The position numbers and the translations under genes were made by a program. Positions 44,537-53,561 of a stretch of DNA of 53,561 nucleotides are shown one piece after another. Location of the stretch: contig QCWH01000006.1 of assembly GCA_003149565.1 (NCBI GenBank), positions 1-53,561 of the forward strand. The letters run 5' to 3'. Position 1 is the first letter of the stretch. Each line of letters opens with the position of its first letter. A model generated the notes under the pieces. That model saw only the letters and a list, made by a program, of their open reading frames with translations. It was not told the origin of the DNA and did not search any database. Source of the DNA: Marivita sp. XM-24bin2. Its GTDB lineage: Bacteria > Pseudomonadota > Alphaproteobacteria > Rhodobacterales > Rhodobacteraceae.

Positions 44537-45394
44537 ATGCTGTGCAAGATTGGTGAGGTCGAAGTCTGGCGTCTTCTGGATATACACGGCCCCTTCATGA
44601 CGCCAGAGTACCTGTTTCCGAACGCGGGCCCGGACGTGAGCCAGATCATCGAACGCCATGTCGCCAAAGGCGTCTGCAAGGTGTCTGATCGCCTCATTCT
44701 ACCGATACAGGGGTTCCTGCTCATCACTCCGCACCATCGCATTCTGATCGACAGCTGTGTGGGTAACGGCAAAAACATTCCGGCCTTTCCGGACTGGCAT
44801 ATGAGATCTGATGGACGGTTCTTGGCAGCTTTGGCTGCGGCAGGTCTTGGTGTCGCGGATGTGGATTACGTGTTGTGCACTCATCTGCACAGCGACCATG
44901 TGGGGTGGAACACGCAGCTTCACGACGGGCGCTGGGTTCCGACATTTCCAAATGCCCGCTATCTCATGCCTGCAGAAGATGAATCTGTGCCCAAGGTCCG
45001 GAACAGTGATCTGTATGCCGAAAGCGTGCTGCCTGTGATTGCGGCAGGCCAGGCCGAGTTTTTTCAGGACGGGCATGCTCTGGGCGAGTGTGTCAGGCTG
45101 ATCCCGACCCCGGGGCATACGCCCGGGCACGTTTCGGTCAGAATTGCCAGCATGGGAAAAGAGGCGATCATCACCGGCGACGCGTTGCATACGGCGGCGC
45201 AGTGTTGGCATCCCGAGTGGCATTTCCGGTTCGATGTTGATGCCGAGCAAGCGGTGTCGTCACGGCGCAAATTGCTTGAAACCGCATCAGAGACAGATTG
45301 CATTGTGTTGGGCAGCCATTTTGCCCTTCCCTCGATTGGACGGGTCAAGGCGCTCAATGCAGCGTTCTGCTGGACGGACTTGAGCGATATCTGA
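44537..45394 (+). CDS. MBL-fold metallo-hydrolase
   Basis: A 285-residue metallo-beta-lactamase-fold hydrolase. The zinc motif HLHSDHVGWN (HxHxDH) is intact, with further ligands in TPGHTPGHVSVRI and ITGDALHTAAQ, and a late His in LGSHFALP. There is no signal peptide, so it is cytoplasmic. Lactonase-like and quorum-quenching relatives share this architecture, but no substrate can be assigned. It is separated by 24 bases from the secreted protein and ends 12 bases from a convergent gene. Confidence 0.88.
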   Translation: MLCKIGEVEVWRLLDIHGPFMTPEYLFPNAGPDVSQIIERHVAKGVCKVSDRLILPIQGFLLITPHHRILIDSCVGNGKNIPAFPDWHMRSDGRFLAALAAAGLGVADVDYVLCTHLHSDHVGWNTQLHDGRWVPTFPNARYLMPAEDESVPKVRNSDLYAESVLPVIAAGQAEFFQDGHALGECVRLIPTPGHTPGHVSVRIASMGKEAIITGDALHTAAQCWHPEWHFRFDVDAEQAVSSRRKLLETASETDCIVLGSHFALPSIGRVKALNAAFCWTDLSDI

Positions 45395-45406
45395 ACGCGG
45401 GCGGAA

Positions 45407-46183
45407 TTACGCAGGCCGGACCGACACGCTTTGTGTGACCAGTTCGGCTCGCCCAAAGATGTTGAGAAAGGCCACATTCGCAGCATCAGCTCCAACACCT
45501 ATCAAGACGATCGAGTCTGGCCCTCCCATGTTTGTGGGATCGACCAGATGCCAGCTGCCGTCGAGGTAGACCTCTGCCACTGCATGAAAATCGGGTGGTG
45601 TAACGCCTGGCGCATAGACGCTTGCAAAACGCGCTGGGATCATCGCAGCGCGGGCCAGTGTCACCAGAACATGCGCGTAATCCCGGCAGATACCCTGCCG
45701 CTGCACAAAGCTGTCCAATGCCGTTGTTTGCGGATTGCTGACGCCGGGTACATAGCTGAATGCTGCGTTGATCCAGTCCCGCATCGCGGCGATCTGTGCG
45801 CCGCCTGACAGATGGCCGAACTCTGCCGAAACAAAGGCTTGGAATTCGTCCGATGGGCAATAGCGCGACGGCATGAGGTAGCGAACGGCTTCGCCCGGCA
45901 AAAGATGCGGAGGAGTTGAAGGAATATTGGCAAGGTCGGGGCTCAGGCGCTCAATCTCGATTGTGGCGCTGTAGTCGCATCGGAAGTCGCCCTCGGCTCT
46001 CAGCCAAATCCGTTCGCCCACATCATCGTCCGCCGCGACACGTGCGAAGTGGCTGACGTCTGAAAAATCAGTTTGGGTCTGCCGGATCTTTTGCTCGGGC
46101 AGCTGCGCGGCCTCAATCTGTAACAGCAGGTCGGTCGGTCGCGACACGCGATAGTTCAGATGCACGTCGATCTTCAGGATCAT
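45407..46183 (-). CDS. Transglutaminase-like family protein
   Basis: A 258-residue protein with an N-terminal beta-rich region (MILKIDVHLNYRVSRPTDLLLQIEAAQL) and a transglutaminase-like core. The catalytic Cys lies in RQGICRDYAHVLVTLARAAMIPARF, the His in DFHAVAEVYLDGSWHLVDPT, and the Asp in the latter motif. Bacterial proteins of this kind are usually thought to be peptidases or amidases. Start at ATG 46183 behind GGAAGG; an upstream in-frame start at 46252 lacks a site. An octamer tandem repeat lies 121-174 bases upstream of the start. Confidence 0.85.
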   Translation of the reverse strand: MILKIDVHLNYRVSRPTDLLLQIEAAQLPEQKIRQTQTDFSDVSHFARVAADDDVGERIWLRAEGDFRCDYSATIEIERLSPDLANIPSTPPHLLPGEAVRYLMPSRYCPSDEFQAFVSAEFGHLSGGAQIAAMRDWINAAFSYVPGVSNPQTTALDSFVQRQGICRDYAHVLVTLARAAMIPARFASVYAPGVTPPDFHAVAEVYLDGSWHLVDPTNMGGPDSIVLIGVGADAANVAFLNIFGRAELVTQSVSVRPA

Positions 46184-46303
46184 GACGGTTTCCTTCCTGA
46201 GGCTGGCGGTGACGCCTGCGTTGCGTTTAGGTCGCGCGTCGACAGGACGCAAACACTCTACGTTTCGTGGCGTGTAGTGTGATTAATAATTGACCAATAG
46301 CTT

Positions 46304-46357
46304 GGCGTATCGGCGTATCGGCGTATCGGCGTATCGGCGTATCGGCGTATCGGCGTA
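46304..46357. repeat. Octanucleotide tandem repeat, six full GGCGTATC units plus a partial
   Basis: GGCGTATC repeats without error from 46304 to 46351, followed by GGCGTA (46352-46357). It lies in the 343-base non-coding gap 46184-46526 upstream of the transglutaminase-like gene and downstream of the lytic transglycosylase gene. Perfect octamer arrays can change copy number by slippage. In one minus-strand frame it is read as repeated ADTPIRRY inside a 50-codon open frame (46283-46435) that has no supporting evidence. Nothing else was recognised in this gap. Confidence 0.97.
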
Positions 46358-46526
46358 AAGCGTCCCGGCCTCGTCAAAATCGGTATCTGCGTAGAAAAGG
46401 CAGTCGCGGGTGTTGGTCCGATCCTGCAATGGCATCTGCTGGGTGCGCCAGAACGATCAGTGTTGCCCGCACGTTTTGGCCCCCAATGCCGATCGTGGGT
46501 AGCGGGCTATACCTCTGGTCAGGGTG

Positions 46527-47870
46527 CTAACGCAGCTGCTTGAGGATGTTCAAAGAGGCATAGCCGTCTGGGATATCTCCGATTGACGTCTGAAATTCCC
46601 GGACGGCGTTAATTGTCAGTGGCCCAATTTTCCCATCGATCTTTTTCGTATCAAAGCCCTTAGCAGTCAGAAGGCGCTGCATTTCCTTGCGCTCCGCAAA
46701 ACTCAGCGCGCGGTCCTCGCGTGGCCAATTCGACCGTATCGGGCCTGCCCCGGAGATGCGGTCGCTCAGATGACCGACCCCGATTACGTAGGCATCGGCC
46801 GTGTTGTAGGTTTCGATCACGTCGAAATTCTTGAAGATCAGAAACGCTGCACCCTTTGCCCCTGCGGGCAACAGGACAGAGGCTGACCCATGATCCGGAA
46901 CCGCATTGCCGTCCAGATCGACAATTCCGATCTTTGCCCAGTCAGAAGGCATGCGCAGGATGTCGCGGTTCGCCAGCGTGTAGTCAAAGCCTTGCGGAAT
47001 CCGCACCTCCACGCCCCAGGGCATGCCTTTGATCCAGCCGTTCCTGGCAAGGTAGTTCGCGGTCGAGGCCAGCGCATCGGCAGGATCGTCCGACCAGATG
47101 TCACGCTTGCCGTCACCATCGAAATCCACAGCCAGCGATTGGTAGGAGGTCGGGATAAACTGCGTGTGTCCCATTGCACCGGCCCAGCTGCCTTTGAAAT
47201 CCGCAAGCCGCACATCTCCGCTTTGCAGGATCTTCAGCGCTTCGATCAATTGATCTTCGAAAAAATCACTCCTACGGGCGTCAAAGGCCAAGGTGGCCAG
47301 AGACCGTATGACCGAGTTCGATCCCCGAAACGTACCGTATGCGCTTTCCAGCCCCCAGATCGCGACAACCACATCCTTGTCGACACCGAATTTTGCTTCG
47401 ATCTGGTCCAGTAGCACGCCGTGTATGCGCAGCGCCGCCTTGCCGTTTTTGACACGTGCATCCGATGCCGCGCTGTCGAGGTAATCCCAGATCGTCTTGG
47501 TGAATTCCGACTGGTTTCGGTCGCGGCGGATCACGTCGGCATCGTATTGCAGGCGGGCAAAGGCGCGGTCGAATACGTCGGCCGATATGCCTTGCCGAAG
47601 AGCGCGGGTGCGGAAGTCCGTGACCCAGCCTGCAAAACCAGAATGCGTGGCCGTGGGGATAACAGGTTCCACAGTTGGTGCTATGGTTAGTCGCAATGCA
47701 GGCCGCAAAGAGTTTCGTGGGGCAATCATTGATACGAGTGAAACTGCGCTTCGGCTTACCTCGGCGGCGGGTGGTGTGCGGCTTAGGGGGCGAATTGACT
47801 GCTCGAACGGACCAGCTTGAGCCAATCCTGTCAGCAGTGCCAAAACTGAGACAACTATCCCGATGCGCAT
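46527..47870 (-). CDS. Lytic murein transglycosylase with C-terminal peptidoglycan-binding domain
   Basis: A periplasmic enzyme of 447 residues of the MltB/SltB type that cuts peptidoglycan glycan strands, forming 1,6-anhydro ends. Signal peptide is MRIGIVVSVLALLTGLAQA; I start at ATG 47870, five codons inside the frame. The catalytic Glu is in AIWGLESAYGTFRGSN, with AGAMGHTQFIPTSYQSLAVDFDGDGKRDIW downstream as family motif. The end (RLLTAKGFDTKKIDGKIGPLTINAVREFQ) is a peptidoglycan-binding type 1 domain. Confidence 0.93.
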   Translation of the reverse strand: MRIGIVVSVLALLTGLAQAGPFEQSIRPLSRTPPAAEVSRSAVSLVSMIAPRNSLRPALRLTIAPTVEPVIPTATHSGFAGWVTDFRTRALRQGISADVFDRAFARLQYDADVIRRDRNQSEFTKTIWDYLDSAASDARVKNGKAALRIHGVLLDQIEAKFGVDKDVVVAIWGLESAYGTFRGSNSVIRSLATLAFDARRSDFFEDQLIEALKILQSGDVRLADFKGSWAGAMGHTQFIPTSYQSLAVDFDGDGKRDIWSDDPADALASTANYLARNGWIKGMPWGVEVRIPQGFDYTLANRDILRMPSDWAKIGIVDLDGNAVPDHGSASVLLPAGAKGAAFLIFKNFDVIETYNTADAYVIGVGHLSDRISGAGPIRSNWPREDRALSFAERKEMQRLLTAKGFDTKKIDGKIGPLTINAVREFQTSIGDIPDGYASLNILKQLR

Positions 47871-47983
47871 ATCAGTGTATCCCACTGCTCAGGTCCGTTT
47901 ACCGGACTTTTGCAAATACTAGCGGGAAAGGTATCTTTTGCGAAGCAGTCTCGGTACGAACAAGCGGTCTCTCGCCATTGCGA

Positions 47984-50272
47984 TCACCCGTTCCGCCGCC
48001 GCCTCGTGACCTTGCGTTTGGTTTTGGCGTCTTTCTTTTTCGACTTGGCTACTTTGCGCTTGGGACCACCTTTGCCTTTGGGGCGTGTTCCGCGCCCCAT
48101 GCGACCTTTGCCAGAGCCACCGGGCAGTTTTGCGTCTTCAAGGGTCAGCAGTTCCAACCCGATTCCCCCGGTGACGGGCGCCGCGTCGATCAGTTTGACG
48201 GTCACGCGCTGACCAAGACTGATCATCACGCCGGTGTCCGAGCCCATCAGCGTTCCGGCATCGGCATCGAAATGGAAATACTCGTTGCCCAGTGATCGGA
48301 TCGGGATCAGCCCGTCAGCGCCGGTCTCGTCCAGCTTTACAAACACACCAAACCGCGCGATGCCGCTGATCCGCCCGCTGAATTCGGCACCGATGCGGTC
48401 TGACAGGAAGGCCGCGAGATAGCGGTCTGTGGTATCGCGTTCCGCCATCATCGACCGGCGTTCCGTGTCGCTGATATGCTGTGCAGTGGCTTCCAGCCGC
48501 TCGATATCCTCGGGCGACAACCCGTCATCGCCCCAGTTATGCGCCTTTATAAGCGCGCGGTGCACGATCAGGTCGGAATACCGCCGGATGGGCGAGGTGA
48601 AATGCGCGTAGTTCTGAAGCGCGAGGCCAAAATGCCCGAAATTCTCGGGGTTGTAATAGGCCTGTGTCATCGACCGCAGCGTGGCGAGGTTGATCAATTC
48701 GGCCTCGTCTGAACCCGCCGCATCATGGAGCAGGCGGTTGAGTTGCGCGGTCTTGAGCACTTGTCCCTTGGCCAGCGTCAGCCCTGCCGCTTCGGCGGTT
48801 TCGCGCAAGCTCTCCATCTTCTCCGGCGGCGGTTCTTCGTGTACGCGGAACAGCAGTGGCGTGCGTTTGGCGATCAGGGTTTCGGCTGCGCAGACATTGG
48901 CCAGCACCATGAATTCCTCGATCAGACGATGCGCATCCAGACGGTCGGCAAAGTTGACAGACTGCACTGTGCCGTCTTCAGCCAACACGATCTTGCGCTC
49001 CGGCAGATCGAGGTCGAGCGGTTGACGCCGCTTCCGCGCCTCGCGCAGCGCAGCATAGGCTGCATAAAGCGGGCGGATCACGTCGTCCAACAAGGGTGCT
49101 GTCTTGTCGTTCGGGTTGCCGTCCATCGCGTCTTGCACAGTGCGATAGTCGAGCGACGCCACTGACCGCATCAGCCCGCGCTGAAAGCCGTGGCTGATCT
49201 TGTTACCATGCGCATCGATCACCATGCGCACCGCCACACAAGCGCGCGGCACGCCTTCGTGCAGCGAACACAGATCGCCAGACAGGCGGTCGGGAAGCAT
49301 CGGCACCACACGGTCGGGAAAGTAGCTGGAATTGCCGCGCTTGCGTGCCTCCTGGTCGAGCGCCGATCCCGGCGTCACGTAATGGGACACATCGGCAATG
49401 GCGACCCAGATCACGTGGCCGCCTTGATTCTTCGGGTCATCATCCGGATAGGCGAGACAGGCATCGTCACGGTCGCGCGCATCCACCGGGTCGATTGTGA
49501 TCAGCGGCATGTCCCGCATGTCGGTTCGACCTTTTAGCCCCGCGGGCTTCATCGCATCCGCCTCGGCGATCACATCGTCGGGAAAACTGTCGGGGATGCC
49601 ATGCTGGTGAATGGCGATCAGCGAAACGGCGCGGGGGGCAGACGGGTCGCCCAGCCGTTCGGTGATGCGCGCACGCGGCAGGCCCATGCGCCCCGCTGGC
49701 CCGGCCTGTTCCGCCTCGACCAATTCGCCGTCCTTGGCCCCGCCCGTCGCGTCTGGCGCAACCATCCATTCCTTGTCGGACCCTTTGTCGATCGGCTTGA
49801 TCCGCCCGCCTTCCGAGGTCTTGGCAAAGATCCCCACCACCTTGCGCGGGTTGCTACCGATACGGCGGATCAGGCGGGCTTCGTAATTGTGGTCTTCCTC
49901 ATGCACGACCTGCATCCGGGCAAGGATGCGGTCGCCCTCGCCAAGCGCTGGATCGCTGGCGCGCGGCACGACGAGTACGATGGGTTCAACCCCTTCACCG
50001 TGCCACTCCAGAGGCCGGGCAAAGAGATCGCCGTCCGGAGTCGGCGCTTTGACTTGCAACACGCTCACGGGCGGCAGGCGATCCGGGTCGCGATAAGTCT
50101 TCTTGCGCTTCTCAAGGTGACCTTCTTCCTCCAGCTCTTTCAGCAGGCGTTTCAGGTCAATTCGCGCTGCGCCTTTGATGCCAAAGGCCTTGGCAATGTC
50201 GCGTTTCGCAGTGAGGGTCGGGTTGGCGGCGATCCAATCGAGGATGTCCGCCTTGGTCGGCAATTTGCTCAT
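47984..50272 (-). CDS. rnr: Ribonuclease R (RNB family exoribonuclease)
   Basis: A 3-prime to 5-prime exoribonuclease that degrades structured RNA and helps process rRNA and tmRNA-linked decay. It has a winged-helix-like start (KADILDWIAANPTLTAKRDIAKAFGIKG), cold-shock domains, and the RNB core with catalytic Asp residues in TIDPVDARDRDDACLAYPDDD and ASLDYRTVQDAMDG. An S1 domain (GAEFSGRISGIARFGVFVKLDETGADGLIPI) and a Lys/Arg-rich tail of about 45 residues follow. The length of 762 residues is usual. It starts at 50272 and stands alone. Confidence 0.95.
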   Translation of the reverse strand: MSKLPTKADILDWIAANPTLTAKRDIAKAFGIKGAARIDLKRLLKELEEEGHLEKRKKTYRDPDRLPPVSVLQVKAPTPDGDLFARPLEWHGEGVEPIVLVVPRASDPALGEGDRILARMQVVHEEDHNYEARLIRRIGSNPRKVVGIFAKTSEGGRIKPIDKGSDKEWMVAPDATGGAKDGELVEAEQAGPAGRMGLPRARITERLGDPSAPRAVSLIAIHQHGIPDSFPDDVIAEADAMKPAGLKGRTDMRDMPLITIDPVDARDRDDACLAYPDDDPKNQGGHVIWVAIADVSHYVTPGSALDQEARKRGNSSYFPDRVVPMLPDRLSGDLCSLHEGVPRACVAVRMVIDAHGNKISHGFQRGLMRSVASLDYRTVQDAMDGNPNDKTAPLLDDVIRPLYAAYAALREARKRRQPLDLDLPERKIVLAEDGTVQSVNFADRLDAHRLIEEFMVLANVCAAETLIAKRTPLLFRVHEEPPPEKMESLRETAEAAGLTLAKGQVLKTAQLNRLLHDAAGSDEAELINLATLRSMTQAYYNPENFGHFGLALQNYAHFTSPIRRYSDLIVHRALIKAHNWGDDGLSPEDIERLEATAQHISDTERRSMMAERDTTDRYLAAFLSDRIGAEFSGRISGIARFGVFVKLDETGADGLIPIRSLGNEYFHFDADAGTLMGSDTGVMISLGQRVTVKLIDAAPVTGGIGLELLTLEDAKLPGGSGKGRMGRGTRPKGKGGPKRKVAKSKKKDAKTKRKVTRRRRNG

Positions 50273-50320
50273 ACGACTCAGGTAGCACGCGCTTGGGGGC
50301 GCGTCATGGCGAAAGTCGCG

Positions 50321-50749
50321 TCAGATGTCGAAGCGCAGCTCCATCATGCGATGATCGATCCCGGCATCGTCAAAAACCTCACCATAGGCGGTAAAGCCAA
50401 GCTTTTCGTAGAAGCCTAAAGCGTTGATCTGTGCACCCAATGCGGCGCGGGTGACGCTTGGGGTGCTGCGCAGGATCTCCAGCGACTCGCGGATCAACGC
50501 TGCGCCAAGCCCGGTGCCGCGCGCCTGCTTAAGCACGCAGACGCGGCCGATCTTGCCAGTGTCGCCTTTGATCACGATCCGCGCTGCGCCAACCGGCTGA
50601 GCGCCATCGCGCGCCAGAAGATGAACCGCTGTCGCGTCCAGTTCGTCACGCTCCAGATCAATCGGAACCTTCTGTTCTCCGACAAAGACCGCGTACCGGA
50701 TCGCATAGCACTCTGTCGGGTCCATGACCCGCGACACGGTCAAGGTCAT
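50321..50749 (-). CDS. GNAT family N-acetyltransferase
   Basis: A 142-residue acetyltransferase. The acetyl-CoA-binding motif is visible in [26 protein letters not shown], and the start is [34 protein letters not shown], a pattern of the ElaA-like branch. The start overlaps the dapE stop by four bases, so the pair is co-expressed. Substrate unknown. Confidence 0.88.
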   Translation of the reverse strand: MTLTVSRVMDPTECYAIRYAVFVGEQKVPIDLERDELDATAVHLLARDGAQPVGAARIVIKGDTGKIGRVCVLKQARGTGLGAALIRESLEILRSTPSVTRAALGAQINALGFYEKLGFTAYGEVFDDAGIDHRMMELRFDI

Positions 50750-51894
50750 TGAGCGAAATAGTCCTGCAAGATGCGGGTGTAGATTGCCTTGAGTTGCACG
50801 ATTTGCTCCACCTCGACCCGTTCATCAACTGCATGCATGGTCTTGCCCACAAGGCCGAACTCCACCACCGGGCAGTGGTTCTTGACGAAGCGTGCATCCG
50901 AGGTGCCTCCGGACGTGGACAGCTCGGGCGTAACGCCGGTTTCCGCCTCGACTGCCTTGGCCACCAGATCGGACAGCGGTCCTGGCGGGGTCAGGAACGC
51001 CTCACCGGAGATCTTGACCTTTACATCGGTCATGGTGCCGTACTCTGCATCCACCTTGGCGGCTTCGTCGCGCAGCCAGTAGGACAGGCCTTCACCTGTG
51101 TGAATGTCGTTGAAGCGGATGTTGATGCAGGCCCGTGTCTCGGCAGGGATCACGTTGGTCGCTGCATTTCCGGTGTCGATGGTCACGACAGCCAGCGTCG
51201 AGGCGTCGAAATGATCCGTCCCCTGATCCAATTCGTGCGACGCCAGCCGATCCATCAGGCGCGCCATTGCGGGCATCGGGTTCAGGGCCCGGTGCGGATA
51301 GGCGGAATGACCTTGTTTGCCCGCTACCGTGAACCACGCATTCAGCGAACCGCGCCTTCCGATCTTCATCATCTCGCCCATATGGTTCGGATTTGTGGGT
51401 TCGCCGACAAGACAAACGTTCATCCGCTCGTCATGGATCTCCATCCAGTCAAGCAGCGCCATTGTCCCGTCGATGGCATCGCCCTCTTCGTCACCGGTGA
51501 TGGTCAGGATCACCGCGCCATCTGGGGGAGTGTTTTGTACAAAATCCACCGCAGCGGCAGCAAAGGCCGCGACGCCCGATTTCATGTCGGTGGACCCACG
51601 CCCGTACATCATACCGTCTTTGATCTCGGCTCCGAAGGGAGGCATCGACCAGTCATCGGGGTTGCCAAGTGGCACGACATCCGTATGGCCGTTGAAGCCG
51701 AAGGTCCGGGCATGGCCCTTGTCACCCCAACGTGCAAACAGGTTAGATACCTGTCCGCGATCCACTCGCGTACAGATGAACCCGGCGCCCTCCAGCAGGT
51801 CTTGCAGCAGAACCAGCGCGCCGCCTTCTTCGGGCGTCACCGATGGGCAGCGCACCAGTGCCGCGGTCAGGTCTACAGGATCGGTGTCACGCAT
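50746..51894 (-). CDS. dapE: Succinyl-diaminopimelate desuccinylase
   Basis: Hydrolyses N-succinyl-LL-diaminopimelate in lysine and peptidoglycan precursor synthesis. It is an M20 metallopeptidase of 382 residues. The zinc ligands lie in [13 protein letters not shown] (His), [11 protein letters not shown] (Asp) and [11 protein letters not shown] (Glu pair), and the late His in [26 protein letters not shown] is typical of DapE. It is transcribed leftwards with the GNAT gene behind it. The gap 51895-52169 upstream is non-coding, with an AT-rich tract near 52045-52065. Confidence 0.95.
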   Translation of the reverse strand: MRDTDPVDLTAALVRCPSVTPEEGGALVLLQDLLEGAGFICTRVDRGQVSNLFARWGDKGHARTFGFNGHTDVVPLGNPDDWSMPPFGAEIKDGMMYGRGSTDMKSGVAAFAAAAVDFVQNTPPDGAVILTITGDEEGDAIDGTMALLDWMEIHDERMNVCLVGEPTNPNHMGEMMKIGRRGSLNAWFTVAGKQGHSAYPHRALNPMPAMARLMDRLASHELDQGTDHFDASTLAVVTIDTGNAATNVIPAETRACINIRFNDIHTGEGLSYWLRDEAAKVDAEYGTMTDVKVKISGEAFLTPPGPLSDLVAKAVEAETGVTPELSTSGGTSDARFVKNHCPVVEFGLVGKTMHAVDERVEVEQIVQLKAIYTRILQDYFAQ

Positions 51895-52169
51895 GGGGTC
51901 ATACCTTCAAATTGGTTTCGCATCGTGGCTATCGCCTCTGGGCGGCAGAGGCAAATGTGGCGAAAAAGACTCAATTTACAGGTGTATTGGGGCGTGACGT
52001 GAATCCAACAAGATGACATCGCACGTCGCGCAGTGTTAACGTCTACCTAATAAATATAAAAAGCTCGGGGCTGAGCAGTAAGACGTCATTGGAGACGGCA
52101 CGGTGGGGGCATCGGCCGTTGTTTGTCCGCGTAAAAAGTAATCACGCCCTGAGTCTCTTCGAGGCAGAA
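51895..52169. other. Divergent gap between dapE and the Hint-domain unit
   Basis: About 275 bases without a recognised gene. The tract TAATAAATATAAAA at 52048-52061 is the most AT-rich part and could hold a promoter for the rightward unit. GAGG at 52161-52164 precedes ATG 52170 by five bases. I see no operator or terminator with confidence. Confidence 0.4.
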
Positions 52170-52442
52170 ATGGCGACAGACGTGGAGCTTACCGACACCA
52201 CACATGCCAGCGCGTTTGCAATGGTCCACGCAGTCTTTGCTGCGGTGGCCACGGTGTTGAACGTGATCTGTGCGGCCGCAGTCCTCTCGACCGCTCGTAC
52301 CACTTCGGTCATGTGGAATTTGAGCGACCCAAATAAAGCTTTTTCCACGTCCCAGGAAACCACTGGCAAAGGTTACTTCGCAGCAGTCCGGCAAAGCCTC
52401 AAGAAGTACGAAACCCAAATATTGACCGGAGCGGCAGCATGA
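52170..52442 (+). CDS. Small unrecognised membrane-associated protein upstream of the Hint gene
   Basis: Not recognised. About 90 residues, with a hydrophobic segment near residues 15-45 (AMVHAVFAAVATVLNVICAAAVL). I start at ATG 52170 with GAGG five bases before; an in-frame ATG at 52089 would add 27 residues in less protein-like sequence. It overlaps the Hint-domain gene by four bases (ATGA), so the two are coupled and may work together. Confidence 0.55.
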   Translation: MATDVELTDTTHASAFAMVHAVFAAVATVLNVICAAAVLSTARTTSVMWNLSDPNKAFSTSQETTGKGYFAAVRQSLKKYETQILTGAAA

Positions 52443-53518
52443 CGTGGTTCGCGCTTTTCGATGGTGCGACACGTCAGCCTTGGATCCGGGAAGAAGTCGA
52501 AGACATTCTCACGAAGCGGCAACGGGCCTGTGCGCCGCGTGGGTCGGTGGTTCTTGAAACGCGTCTGTCACCGGAAGGTCGGCCTCAGAACCTGATCAGC
52601 TACAAGCGGGATGGCACGTCAGCCGCAAGCTTTTCGCTGATGTCGACACCACATGGCAGCGTTGTGCTGGTCATCGCTCAGGGCGATGAGGTGGTGCACG
52701 AAGTGTTGGAACGGGGCCGAGAAGCGCGGACCGACACCTTGCAGGTCACCATCAGTTGGGATGTCGTCAAAAAGCTGGGGCGCCTGGTTGTTGAGCGGCC
52801 CGAAACCGAGCACGTCTTGATCCGGCATTTTGGTATCACGCAACCGCCCTTGTTGTCGGATCTGGTAGCCCTTGCCTGCCCGACAGGTCTCACCGAGGTT
52901 GATCCCGACGTCATCTTCGTCGCGCTCTCCACCGATATTGAACCGGTCGGGCCAATGCCGACATTGTCGCCATCCGTTCCCATCGAAACCGCCCAAGGCT
53001 TGCGGCTCGCTACAAATTTAAAGCAGGGCGATGTGGTGCGGGCGGCCAGTGGAAAATTGGTGCCCGTCCTGAATGCTGTGCGGCGGGAAGTGCCCAGCCT
53101 CGGATCCTTTCGACCCGTCCGCTTGCGCGCACCGTATTTCGGCCTGGAGCAGGATGTGGTCGTGTCCCGGCATCAGCGATTGTTGGTGAGTGGACCCGAG
53201 GTCGAGTACCTCTTTGGGCGGGAAGAGGTGTTGATCCCGGCTTCCGCGTTGGTCAACGGCTATGCGGGGCACTTTGAACCAGCGCCTCGGTTCGTCACAT
53301 ATCACCAGGTACTCTTGCCGCATCATGACGCTGTGCGTATCCCGGATGCAGCGTTGGAATCGCTCTATATTGGGCGCATGCGGCGGGACAAGGCGCTCCT
53401 GAGCGCCTCTGTACTAAGCGATCTGCCCCGCGCCCTTTTGCCGGAACATCACCGTGCCGGGTATCAGGTCCTGCGTTCTTTCGAAGCCATCACACTTGCC
53501 GAAGCGCGCGCGGCCTAA
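52439..53518 (+). CDS. Hint (Hedgehog/intein) domain protein
   Basis: A 359-residue protein. The second half (about 175-330) resembles the Hint_2 domain found in many Rhodobacteraceae proteins: LRLATNLKQGDVVRAASGKLVPVLNAVRRE, then APYFGLEQDVVVSRHQRLLVSG (the block B-like His), with LIPASALVNGYAG and FVTYHQVLL as later blocks. No Cys or Ser opens the domain where self-splicing proteins need one, so autoprocessing is doubtful. The first half (about 1-170) is beta-rich and not recognised. It ends the window apart from about 43 bases. Confidence 0.75.
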   Translation: MTWFALFDGATRQPWIREEVEDILTKRQRACAPRGSVVLETRLSPEGRPQNLISYKRDGTSAASFSLMSTPHGSVVLVIAQGDEVVHEVLERGREARTDTLQVTISWDVVKKLGRLVVERPETEHVLIRHFGITQPPLLSDLVALACPTGLTEVDPDVIFVALSTDIEPVGPMPTLSPSVPIETAQGLRLATNLKQGDVVRAASGKLVPVLNAVRREVPSLGSFRPVRLRAPYFGLEQDVVVSRHQRLLVSGPEVEYLFGREEVLIPASALVNGYAGHFEPAPRFVTYHQVLLPHHDAVRIPDAALESLYIGRMRRDKALLSASVLSDLPRALLPEHHRAGYQVLRSFEAITLAEARAA

Positions 53519-53561
53519 TCGCGCGCGTCCTCGCCAAAATATGGCGTTACCTGTGCCACAA

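Noticed and set aside
46304-46357. CRISPR array
   Set aside because: The repeat unit is eight bases and has no spacers.
46283-46435. Minus-strand 50-codon frame spanning the octamer repeat
   Set aside because: No ribosome-binding site, a stop just upstream, and the coding look depends on the repeat itself.

Overview
The window looks like a chromosomal segment of a marine-type alphaproteobacterium, most probably a Rhodobacteraceae (Roseobacter-group) species. The reasons are the flagellar gene order flgE-flgK-flgL-flgI-motA, a Hint-domain protein of the kind common in that family, the gpmI-envC-ctpA-rppH order, and many start/stop overlaps of the ATGA type. This assignment is inferred from gene content and style; no sequence search was possible. 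No rRNA, tRNA, insertion sequence, prophage or CRISPR array was seen.

Layout. (1) 81-7592, plus strand: late flagellar genes (hook FlgE, hook-filament junction FlgK and FlgL, P-ring FlgI, stator MotA) and an unrecognised secreted protein overlapping motA. (2) 7614-26315, plus strand: a surface-polysaccharide or glycoconjugate locus with a glycoside-hydrolase-like secreted protein, a family 2 glycosyltransferase, a Wzx-type flippase, then a tight four-gene operon (type I PKS, glycosyltransferase, NRPS, SGNH-hydrolase-like protein), and a Wzz-type chain-length protein. (3) 26320-33949, minus strand: a CpsD/BY-kinase-like ATPase and a translationally coupled run of sugar enzymes and glycosyltransferases (Gfo/Idh/MocA oxidoreductase, SDR epimerase, GT4, GT2, and a Gfo-SDR fusion protein). 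(4) 34216-35001: a WecG/TagA-type glycosyltransferase closes the polysaccharide region. (5) 35015-39356: a YnjBCD-like ABC importer divergent from a YnjF-like CDP-alcohol phosphatidyltransferase. (6) 39515-53518: housekeeping and envelope genes (gpmI, envC-like, ctpA, rppH, MBL hydrolase, transglutaminase-like, lytic transglycosylase, rnr, GNAT, dapE) and a two-gene unit ending in a Hint-domain protein.

The most interesting system is the operon at 11754-24811. The NRPS reads as formyltransferase, condensation-domain remnant, adenylation domain split by a MupA/Atu3671-type luciferase-like monooxygenase, and carrier protein. My manual reading of its substrate code (DILQFGMIWK) is one residue from a code I recall for glycine. 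With no working condensation domain, it looks like an initiation module making an N-formylated, probably oxidised, aminoacyl thioester. The partner PKS is one module in the unusual order KS-AT-KR-DH-ACP-TE. It would extend that starter by one malonate-type unit and release or transfer it. A glycosyltransferase sits between the two megaenzyme genes, and flippase, Wzz, CpsD and sugar-modifying genes surround them. My working model is a small formamido-acyl group made for, and possibly attached to, an exported sugar polymer or glycolipid. The attachment step and product are inference.

By eye, GC content is clearly lower in the flagellar block (near 50 percent in lines sampled) than right of about 27 kb (above 60 percent in lines sampled). 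No initiating sugar-phosphate transferase, Wzy polymerase, Wza exporter or phosphopantetheinyl transferase was recognised here, so the pathway must use genes elsewhere.
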